Shown: piece after piece, positions 14,657-21,004 of the stretch
Layout: each line of letters begins with the position of its first letter
Position numbering within the stretch: the first letter of the stretch is position 1
From: JAITWN01 sp964437335
Lineage (GTDB): Bacteria; Pseudomonadota; Gammaproteobacteria; SZUA-140
NCBI GenBank assembly: GCA_964437335.1
Contig: CAYTGL010000038.1
Location: forward strand, 1 to 23,662
Reading direction: 5' to 3'
Length of the DNA stretch: 23,662 bases
Notes under the pieces: model-generated
Told to the model about the DNA's origin: nothing
Seen by the model: the letters and a program-made list of their open reading frames with translations, nothing else
Databases searched by the model: none
Program-made: the position numbers and the translations under genes

Positions 14657-15927
14657 TATTGAGCACCCCGAACCAACCGGACCCGCAAGGCGGTCGCCTT
14701 GTAACCGATGCCCGATCTGCCGTCGGCAGCGAAGTTCCAGGCTGCATTGCGCAGTCCGACGTTCCCGGCAGTGGCGGGATCGCCGGAGTACGGAGAACCG
14801 GTCCAGAAAAAGTCGAGCATCGTGACGTCAGGGAAATAGTCCGGATCGATCGCGGGCGCAGCACGGCCATAGTGCATGATCGAGCGCAGCTCCTCCCGCG
14901 TCGCCATGCGCCAGTCATTGGCGCCGCACAGACCGACCGCATTGACATCCGCGACGAATTTCTCGGTATCGCAGCGATCGGTAGTAAGGCACGCACCGCC
15001 CGCGCTGGTGCCGGCGCTGCCGCCGTCATTGGCGCCGGTCGAATTGTACCAGGTATAGGTCCAGCCACGATGGCGCGGATGCGTGTCGTCGTCGACCTTG
15101 ACCTCCCAGACCAGCCCGGTCACGTTGTCACGAGTGCACGCCCAGTTGGCGGGACCAGCGCCAAGTGCCGCGGCCGGCGCCAGCGGGTTACCACTGTTGG
15201 AGATCTTCGTGAAATCGAAGCCTGCCTCGCCGGCGCCGGTCTTGCCGAGCACGCTGGTGGTATTGATGATGTCCTGGCGCGCGACTGCGTCGCGCCCGAG
15301 CAGGCCGTCCTGCCCCGGATGCGTCAGCGCAATATCGTTACAACCCGGCTGGCTCTCGAACACGCCCGGCGCCACCTCGATCACGACTCCGTTCTGCTTG
15401 TCGAGCGCGCTGGCATTGCGTAGCGGTTGCCGCGTGCCCGAACACCAGTCAACGCCGGAATCGTTGAGCGCCGGCTGACCGATGATGCCATCGCTGCAAT
15501 CGATGTCGATGTCGACGATATCGTCCTCCGGCATGACGCCGGCGCGATTGCTGATCCGGCAGACTTGCCCCGACGGCAGTGTTTCAATCCGGACCCGATA
15601 GGTCGTCCCCGCGGGCAGCGTCTCGTCGAAAAAATAGAACTGGTCATTGCCGGTATTGTCGAGCGTCAGCAGCTCGGATCTCAAGGTGGGCCTCAGGATA
15701 CCGGCATCATCAAACTCAAGTTCGCTGTAGGTATGATCGAGACGCACCGCGAGCGTTTCACCGGCGGACAGTCCCGTCAGCGTGCCGCCGACCGTGAACG
15801 TCGCGACCGGGGTCGGTATGAGATCATCCTCGTTGTTACTGCCGGACTTGCTGCTGCACGCGGCGATCAGCACTGGCAACAGGAGTAGCGACAGCGCCGT
15901 CACGATGCCGCGGGACTTCGGGGACAT
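14656..15927 (-). CDS. DUF1566 lipoprotein with an N-terminal Ig-like repeat domain
   Basis: 423-residue predicted lipoprotein. The signal sequence ALSLLLLPVLIAACSS carries a lipobox with C24. Residues about 43-140 (VGGTLTGLSAGETLAVRLD, FFDETLPAGTTYRVRIETLP, GQVCRISNRAG, VDIDIDC) match a beta-sandwich domain common in gammaproteobacterial surface lipoproteins. A cysteine-rich DUF1566 domain follows: ACTRDNVTGLVWEVK, WYNSTGANDGG, CGANDWRMATREELRSIMHY, FFWTGSPY, ALRVRLVRGAQ. The frame is open upstream to 16542, but ATG at 15927 gives the lipobox and has GAGG 10 bases upstream. It is first of a coupled pair with the smaller DUF1566 gene and has a good promoter at 15977-16005. Function unknown; a role in adhesion or the cell surface is a guess. 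Confidence 0.85.
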   Translation of the reverse strand: MSPKSRGIVTALSLLLLPVLIAACSSKSGSNNEDDLIPTPVATFTVGGTLTGLSAGETLAVRLDHTYSELEFDDAGILRPTLRSELLTLDNTGNDQFYFFDETLPAGTTYRVRIETLPSGQVCRISNRAGVMPEDDIVDIDIDCSDGIIGQPALNDSGVDWCSGTRQPLRNASALDKQNGVVIEVAPGVFESQPGCNDIALTHPGQDGLLGRDAVARQDIINTTSVLGKTGAGEAGFDFTKISNSGNPLAPAAALGAGPANWACTRDNVTGLVWEVKVDDDTHPRHRGWTYTWYNSTGANDGGSAGTSAGGACLTTDRCDTEKFVADVNAVGLCGANDWRMATREELRSIMHYGRAAPAIDPDYFPDVTMLDFFWTGSPYSGDPATAGNVGLRNAAWNFAADGRSGIGYKATALRVRLVRGAQ

Positions 15928-15976
15928 GCACGGTTCCTCGATCACCGGAAAATCCGGAATGCGTTGCAATTCAGAA

Positions 15977-16005
15977 CTTTTACCGCGCAAGCCGCACAGT
16001 GTCAA
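15977..16005 (-). promoter_or_regulatory. sigma70 promoter of the DUF1566 gene pair
   Basis: Minus-strand TTGACA (16005-16000, perfect), a 17-base spacer and TAAAAG (15982-15977, 4 of 6). The predicted start near 15970 leaves a leader of about 43 bases before the ATG at 15927. The rest of the 279-bp divergent gap (15928-16206) shows no clear promoter for the plus-strand lipase gene. Confidence 0.55.
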
Positions 16006-16206
16006 CTGGCGCGATAAAAACGCATCTGAGCGGCTGGTTCGGCAGCCGCCAGCAAGGGATAGCGACGTTGTACACTGTCGGAATGAAGCCCGGTCATCAG
16101 CATGTTCGAGAGACTGTTCTGCCGGGCAACATTGCTCACTGTGACAGCGGCGAAACAGTCGCCTGACACACCGACGATACAGAGTGTTCAGGATACAACG
16201 GTTTTG

Positions 16207-17250
16207 ATGTATTCCACACTGTCCAAATACCTGCTGGTTTCGGCTCTGGCGCTGCTCACCGCCTGCGCCGGTCAGCGTAGCCACGCCATCGACGTCGCGG
16301 ACATGGCGCCTGCGGCCCGGGAAAGCGAGTTCATCATGGACGATGGTTATCGCCTCCCGTTCAGGCGCTGGGGTCCGGAGGATCCGCGCATCGTGCTGCT
16401 CGTGCTGCACGGCTTCAACGACCACAGCGGCAGTATGGAAAACCTGGCGCTGCATCTTGCCGCCAACGAAATCGCCGTCTATGCCTATGACCAGCGCGGC
16501 TTCGGCGCGACTGCCACCCGAGGTCGCTGGGCCGGTCATCAACGGCTGGCTGCGGACGCCGCGCTGGTCGCCACGCTATTGCGCGAACGCTATCCCGATA
16601 TGCCGTTCTATCTGGCCGGAAAAAGCATGGGCGGCGCCGTCGCGATTCTCGCTCTCGTGGAAGCATCGCCACCCGTCGACGGCGCCATACTGATCGCGCC
16701 GGCGGTCTGGGGCCGCGGGACGATGCCGTGGTATCAGCGCACGGCCTTGTGGCTCGGCAAGCGGGTGTTTCCGGGTGTCAGCTTCAGCGGTCGTTTCCTG
16801 CAGCGCTTCATCGTGATCCGGCCGACTGACGACCCGGCCGTCATGGCGCAATTGCGTAACGACCCGTGGGTGCTCAAGGACGCCCGCGCTGATACGCTGG
16901 ACGGCCTGACCGGGCTGATGGATGCGGCGCTCGACGCAATCCGCGCGCTGCCCGGGCCGGCGCTGATCCTGTACGGCGGGCAGGATGACATCATCCCGAT
17001 GCCGGCGGCCTGCGCGATGCTTCAGCGCTTGACCATTGACGGCACCTTGCGGCGCATGGGCTATTATCCGGAGGGCTATCACATGCTGACGCGGCAGCTG
17101 GACGCGGGAACGGTGCTCGACGATATCGCCGCCTGGCTGCACGATCCGGTTGCGCCGCTGCCTTCGGGACGGGAAGTCGATCATGCGCACGCGGTCACAG
17201 CGATCTGCGATGGTGTTACGATAGGACGACTCGCAGGAGGCACCTCATGA
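16207..17250 (+). CDS. alpha/beta-hydrolase lipoprotein, monoacylglycerol lipase / lysophospholipase type
   Basis: Predicted to hydrolyse monoacylglycerols or lysophospholipids at the membrane. The 347 residues begin with a lipoprotein signal (LLVSALALLTAC, lipobox C20). The serine hydrolase fold follows: VLHGFNDHSGSMENLA (67-82) oxyanion loop, YDQRGFGAT (94-102), nucleophile S140 in AGKSMGG, then D260 in GGQDDIIP and H292 in GYHML completing the triad. The frame is open upstream to 16102, but ATG at 16207 gives the lipoprotein signal. It overlaps the next gene by ATGA (17247-17250), so the two are co-translated. Glycerol released by it could feed the kinase module 4 kb upstream, though nothing links them transcriptionally. 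Confidence 0.88.
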   Translation: MYSTLSKYLLVSALALLTACAGQRSHAIDVADMAPAARESEFIMDDGYRLPFRRWGPEDPRIVLLVLHGFNDHSGSMENLALHLAANEIAVYAYDQRGFGATATRGRWAGHQRLAADAALVATLLRERYPDMPFYLAGKSMGGAVAILALVEASPPVDGAILIAPAVWGRGTMPWYQRTALWLGKRVFPGVSFSGRFLQRFIVIRPTDDPAVMAQLRNDPWVLKDARADTLDGLTGLMDAALDAIRALPGPALILYGGQDDIIPMPAACAMLQRLTIDGTLRRMGYYPEGYHMLTRQLDAGTVLDDIAAWLHDPVAPLPSGREVDHAHAVTAICDGVTIGRLAGGTS

Positions 17251-18458
17251 GACGAAACCCTGCAGGTCCATTCTCCGTCTGCGCGCCGCTGCTGTCGGTG
17301 CTGCTGTCCGCGGCGTGCGACAACTACGACGGCAACGCCCTGACGCCGCCCCCGGACGGGTCGATCCCGGCGATTGCGCTCTCGCGGCTCGATCTCGATT
17401 TCGATTTCGTCCAGCCGGTACAGATCACTCATGCCGGTGACGGCAGCAACCGTTTGTTCCTCGTCGAGCGCGCGGGACTCGTCCGGGAAATCGAGGATGG
17501 CGAAGTGCGCTCGACTCCGTTCCTCGATCTCACTGGCCTTGTCCTCGCCAATACCCCCGAACGCGGCCTGCTGAGCATCGCCTTCCCCCCGGGATACACC
17601 AACGACGGGCATTTCTATGTCCACTACACCACTGTCGCCGGCGACGGGTTCAACGCCGGCGATTCGATTGTCTCCCGCATCCCGGTTACCTCCGGCCTCG
17701 CCGACCCGCAAGGCGAGCAGATCCTGCTGCATGTCCCGCAGCCGCAGCCGAACCACAACGGCGGACAACTCGCTTTCGGGCCGGACGGTTATCTGTACAT
17801 CGCGCTCGGCGACGGCGGCGGCAGCGGCGATCCGGACGGCAACGCGCAGAACCTGACCAACCTGCTCGGCGCCCTGCTCAGGATCGATGCCGAGGGCGGC
17901 GGCGTCTCCTATGCGATACCGTCCAGCAATCCGTTCGCCGGACCGCAGTCTGGACGAGACGAGATCTGGGCATACGGCCTGCGCAATCCGTGGCGCTTCT
18001 CGTTCGATCGCCTGACCGGCGATCTCTACATCGGCGACGTCGGCCAGAGCCGCTACGAAGAGATCAACTTCCAGCCGGCCACGAGTAACGGCGGCGAGAA
18101 CTATGGATGGAACGGCATGGAAGGCACGCACTGTTTCCCTGCGAATGTGTCGAGTTGCAGCCAGGCTGGATTGGCGCTGCCTGTCGCCGAGTACGACCAC
18201 GACACGGGCGATTGTTCGGTCACCGCCGGCTTCGTCTATCGCGGCAGCGCCTATCCCGCGCTGCAGGGAGTGTATGTTTATGGCGACTTCTGCAGCGGAC
18301 GTATCCGGGGATTCCGGGTCAACCCGACCGGCAACGTCGACGACCAATTACTTCTGGATACTTCCCACGCGATTTCGACCTTCGGTGAGGACGAGGCCGG
18401 CGAGTTGTATCTCGCCGACTACCAGACCGGGAATCTGTATCGTATCGAGATGCCCTGA
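17247..18458 (+). CDS. PQQ-dependent sugar dehydrogenase-like (GSDH/Hhip) lipoprotein
   Basis: 403-residue six-bladed beta-propeller of the soluble glucose dehydrogenase / aldose sugar dehydrogenase family. A lipoprotein signal ends LLSAAC (C24). Family blocks are: FVQPVQITHAGDGSNRLFLVE (54-74), ERGLLSIAFPPGY, the catalytic-histidine block PNHNGGQLAFGPDGYLYIAL (168-187, H170), GDGGGSGDP, YGLRNPWRFSFD (243-254), IGDVGQSRYEEIN and GENYGWNGMEG. Several paired cysteines lie near 296-330. AGGAGG sits 6 bases before the ATG, which overlaps the lipase stop. Substrate and true PQQ use are not predictable; many homologues lack sugar-oxidising activity. No PQQ biosynthesis genes are in the window. Confidence 0.88.
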   Translation: MRRNPAGPFSVCAPLLSVLLSAACDNYDGNALTPPPDGSIPAIALSRLDLDFDFVQPVQITHAGDGSNRLFLVERAGLVREIEDGEVRSTPFLDLTGLVLANTPERGLLSIAFPPGYTNDGHFYVHYTTVAGDGFNAGDSIVSRIPVTSGLADPQGEQILLHVPQPQPNHNGGQLAFGPDGYLYIALGDGGGSGDPDGNAQNLTNLLGALLRIDAEGGGVSYAIPSSNPFAGPQSGRDEIWAYGLRNPWRFSFDRLTGDLYIGDVGQSRYEEINFQPATSNGGENYGWNGMEGTHCFPANVSSCSQAGLALPVAEYDHDTGDCSVTAGFVYRGSAYPALQGVYVYGDFCSGRIRGFRVNPTGNVDDQLLLDTSHAISTFGEDEAGELYLADYQTGNLYRIEMP

Positions 18459-18479
18459 AGCTAACACGGCCTGCAAAAA

Positions 18480-18493
18480 TCAATGGGGTCAGA
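18480..18493. repeat. TCAATGGGGTCAGA repeat, copy 2
   Basis: Identical 14-mer to 1776-1789. It lies 21 bp after the sugar-dehydrogenase stop and includes the ATG (18483) that starts the following gene. The next bases (CC) extend it to GGGGTCAGACC. Confidence 0.7.
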
Positions 18494-19220
18494 CCAGACA
18501 CCGATTACCATCCTCGGCGCCGGTTATGTCGGCATGGCGCTATTGCAGCGTTTTCCCGCCGCCGATTCAACGCACCGGCGTTTTGTGTCGCAGCTTCGAT
18601 CGCATCAGTTCGATCTCGGCGACCCGTCGACGTGGCGCAATCCGCCACTCGGCGGCCGTAAAGTAATATGGACGTTTCCCGCGGCGCCGCTTGACCGGGT
18701 TCAGGCCTTTTTCGACCAGCGCCTGCGTGACGCCCGCGGACTGATCGTGCTTGGCAGCACGTCGGCCTACCTGACCTCCGACGGAGAAGCGGGCGCGGCC
18801 ATCGATGAAGAGGTCCCGCTCGATCTGGGCCAGCCCCGGGTCCAGGGCGAGGAATGGCTGCGTATTCAGGGCGCCACCGTGCTGCAGCTCGCCGGCATCT
18901 TCGGCCCCGGCCGCGAACCCGACGGCTGGCTGCGGCGCGGACGCATCAAGGACGGCGCAAAGATCGTCAACCTGATCCACGTCGATGACATCGTCGCGGT
19001 AATCGCGCACCTGATCGCGCATCCCGTCCCCGGTGAACGCATCAATGTCGCGAACGGCGAACCGCTCGCGTGGCGTGATCTCGCGGCGCGCTTCAGAAAA
19101 GATGGCCGCGTACCCGCCGACTTCGCGCTACCCGAAAGCGGCCCGCATGAATTCGGCAAACGTATCGACAACCACCGCCTGAGAAAACTGATCCCGGCGC
19201 ACACATTCCGGACGTCCTGA
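18483..19220 (+). CDS. NAD(P)-dependent epimerase/dehydratase-like protein (YeeZ-type atypical SDR)
   Basis: 245 residues with a Rossmann start ITILGAGYVGMALLQRF (8-24), matching atypical short-chain dehydrogenases of the YeeZ type. LGSTSAYLTSDGEAGAAIDEE (about 96-116) supplies the serine and tyrosine expected around the active site. LAGIFGPGREP, LIHVDDIVAVIAHLIAHP and INVANGEPLAWRDLA complete the fold. The only usable start before the Rossmann strand is ATG 18483, which lies inside the TCAATGGGGTCAGA repeat and has no Shine-Dalgarno. The substrate is unknown. It is 24 bp from the sugar-dehydrogenase gene, so co-transcription is possible, but the repeat between them suggests separate histories. 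Confidence 0.82.
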   Translation: MGSDQTPITILGAGYVGMALLQRFPAADSTHRRFVSQLRSHQFDLGDPSTWRNPPLGGRKVIWTFPAAPLDRVQAFFDQRLRDARGLIVLGSTSAYLTSDGEAGAAIDEEVPLDLGQPRVQGEEWLRIQGATVLQLAGIFGPGREPDGWLRRGRIKDGAKIVNLIHVDDIVAVIAHLIAHPVPGERINVANGEPLAWRDLAARFRKDGRVPADFALPESGPHEFGKRIDNHRLRKLIPAHTFRTS

Positions 19221-19276
19221 TTATTCGATCGCCGCTCCTGATGTCGCGGGAGCTACGAGATATCAGGAGACGCGGA

Positions 19277-19867
19277 TCAATCCGGCTGCGCCATCGCGGC
19301 TATCGAAATCTGCGGGGTTCTGCCGGCTTGTCGCCGGGGTTGCAGCAGCGTTTGCGGGATACCCTGCTCGGCAGCGAACCATCTGAAGTGCTCGATTGCC
19401 GATTCGCAGGACAGCGATGCGAAGTACCGGAGTTCATCGCCATAGTGGTCCGGGATCTCGTAGAGATCATGTTCGTAGAGTTGTCCGGTGCCCCATTTCG
19501 ATACGACACGCCCGCCCTCGATCAGCATACCGGCATGCTTGAATCGGCCATCCGAGAAATAGAACACCAAGTCACCCCCCCGCGCCTCCTCTGGCCGCAG
19601 CGGCATCAGCAGGCCCCGCGCGACCAGCCAGTGCGCGAAGTCGGCGCCGGCAAAGACGCGCCCTTGCCCGTGATGCGCGATCGCGATGTAATCGGGATGC
19701 TCGGCAAAACGGAACACATGCATCAAGCAGGTATAGCGATAGATAGGGTGAGAAGAAGGCAACAGGCGAATCGAATTCCTGTAGATGCGCGACAGGCGGC
19801 GCAACAGAGAGGGATGCCGATAGGCATCGCTGACCGCGATCATATCCCTCAGCTTTCGTCGTAGCAT
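19277..19867 (-). CDS. uncharacterised protein with a papain-like (NlpC/P60- or DUF-type) Cys-His pattern
   Basis: 196 residues, no signal peptide or clear membrane helix. The central part has the layout of a C40/papain-like fold: YTCLMHVFRFAE (C47 at a helix start), RGGDLVFYFSDGRFKHAGML (96-115, with H111 after a GDLVFY strand) and VVSKWGTGQLYEHDLYEIP. The histidine block preceded by GDLV is typical of NlpC/P60 and related families. I do not recognise the exact family. Substrate (peptidoglycan or another amide) and activity are unknown. GAGGGGG about 6 bases upstream of ATG 19867 supports the start; a second ATG at 19843 also has a GAGGG before it. Convergent with the epimerase gene. Confidence 0.7.
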   Translation of the reverse strand: MLRRKLRDMIAVSDAYRHPSLLRRLSRIYRNSIRLLPSSHPIYRYTCLMHVFRFAEHPDYIAIAHHGQGRVFAGADFAHWLVARGLLMPLRPEEARGGDLVFYFSDGRFKHAGMLIEGGRVVSKWGTGQLYEHDLYEIPDHYGDELRYFASLSCESAIEHFRWFAAEQGIPQTLLQPRRQAGRTPQISIAAMAQPD

Positions 19868-20076
19868 CGAGCCCCCTCGGATCGCCGACGATCAAGCAAC
19901 ACGCAAATCCATTATGCGCCCCACCCCCTCCGCGGGCAACCATCCGGGACCGGACCGACGCAAGCTGTTATTTATTCTGCCAATTGCTTCGAAAACAGCG
20001 CCATTTACCGGCTTACAAGCCGCATGTTGACGCCAGAATAACGAGCTGAACCCCGAGACCGTCGGCGCCGGCCGGG
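19868..20076. other. 209-bp intergenic stretch, no gene seen
   Basis: It contains an AT-rich patch (about 19965-20000) that may hold the promoter of the papain-like gene, and a short perfect inverted repeat CGGCTTACAAGCCG. The 68-codon minus frame through it is not protein-like. Its right end holds another GGGTCAGA word (20074-20081) that provides the stop of the Ada-like gene. Confidence 0.5.
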
Positions 20077-20910
20077 TCAGATGGCTCGGCCGATACACTC
20101 CCGGGCCAGCATCGCGCGCTTGCGCACCGCGCCCCAGCGATAGTCGCCGATGACGCCGGTCTCCCGGATGACCCGGTGACAGGGGATCAGGTACGCCAGC
20201 GGATTGCGCCCCACCGCGCTTCCGACCGCACGCGCGGCGCCCGGCTGGTCCAGCGCCGCGGCAAGGCCGCCGTAGCTGACGAGGCGACCGGCTTCGACCT
20301 GCAGCAACGCCCGCCAGACCTTTACCTGGAATGCGGTGCCACGGACATAAGCACGCAACCCGGAGCGCGCCGCGCGCTCGCCCGGCGCGAAGATCCGACG
20401 ACCGAGCCGAGCCGCGACGGCGTCGTCGCGACGCACTGCCGCGCGCGGCCAGTCAGCGCGCAGCGCCGCGAATTCCTCCGCACCATCTTCCGATTCGACA
20501 AAGGCGAGATAGCAGATGCCGCGCGGACTCTCGCCGATCAGGCACTGTCCGAACGGGCTCTCTGCAAGACCGGCGGCGATCGTCCAGCCCTGGCCCCCGG
20601 ATTTCAGTTCGCCCGGCGAGGCCGCCTCGAGACTGATACAGAGATCATGCAAGCGGCCCGGACCGGACAGTCCGGACTGCATCGCCGCCTCGAGTACGCT
20701 GTTTCCCGCGCGCAAGCGCGCCCTCGCGTTGGCGAGCGTCAGCGACTGCAGAAAGTCCTTGGGCGTCACGCCCGCCCACACGGAGAACAGGCGGTGAAAA
20801 TGACCGGGGCTCAGCCCGGCATGATGCGCGAGCGTCGTCAGATCCGGCTGGTCGGACTGATGCGCATCGAGATAGCGAATGATTCGCGCGATGCGTTCGT
20901 AGTCGTTCAT
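20077..20910 (-). CDS. ada: AraC-type regulator / methylated-DNA-protein cysteine methyltransferase (Ada-like, no zinc domain)
   Basis: Repairs O6-alkylguanine by transferring the alkyl group to its own cysteine and may activate transcription. The 277 residues contain an AraC helix-turn-helix (DLTTLAHHAGLSPGHFHRLFSVWAG near the N-terminus, then PKDFLQSLTLANARARL). A ribonuclease-like linker domain (SPFGQCLIGESPRGICYLAF) and the methyltransferase domain follow: GTAFQVKVWRALLQVEAG, SYGGLAAALDQPGAARAVG, NPLAYLIPCHRVIRETG with acceptor C244. The N-terminal Ada zinc/phosphotriester-repair domain is absent, as in many Ada homologues. The frame is open to 21054, but ATG 20910 begins at the first HTH helix; the upstream residues cross a repeat. 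The stop TGA lies in ATCTGACCC, the same context as the greA stop. Confidence 0.93.
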   Translation of the reverse strand: MNDYERIARIIRYLDAHQSDQPDLTTLAHHAGLSPGHFHRLFSVWAGVTPKDFLQSLTLANARARLRAGNSVLEAAMQSGLSGPGRLHDLCISLEAASPGELKSGGQGWTIAAGLAESPFGQCLIGESPRGICYLAFVESEDGAEEFAALRADWPRAAVRRDDAVAARLGRRIFAPGERAARSGLRAYVRGTAFQVKVWRALLQVEAGRLVSYGGLAAALDQPGAARAVGSAVGRNPLAYLIPCHRVIRETGVIGDYRWGAVRKRAMLARECIGRAI

Positions 20911-20969
20911 TGGCGCATTCTGCCACCGGAATGCAGCGGCGCCCACCCGATTCTTGCGGCGGCCCAAGA

Positions 20970-20993
20970 GGTCAGACCGCCAGGGGTCTGACC
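20970..20993. repeat. GGTCAGACC/GGTCTGACC inverted repeat between astE-like and ada-like genes
   Basis: GGTCAGACC (20970-20978) and GGTCTGACC (20985-20993) are perfect 9-bp arms around a 6-base loop. It contains the window's GGGTCAGA word in reverse (TCTGACCC, 20987-20994). It lies 11 bp after the astE-like stop and could fold as a hairpin at that mRNA's 3' end. Confidence 0.6.
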
Positions 20994-21004
20994 CGTCGCG
21001 CGTA

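Noticed and set aside
16102..16206. Upstream extension of the lipase frame
   Set aside because: The lipoprotein signal begins at 16207; the upstream residues are not protein-like.
15928..16542. N-terminal extension of the large DUF1566 frame
   Set aside because: It is antisense to the lipase gene and would bury the lipobox signal; ATG at 15927 explains the protein.
19892..20098. 68-codon minus frame in the 19.9-20.1 kb gap
   Set aside because: It overlaps the 3' end of the Ada-like gene, has no ribosome site, and shows no motif.
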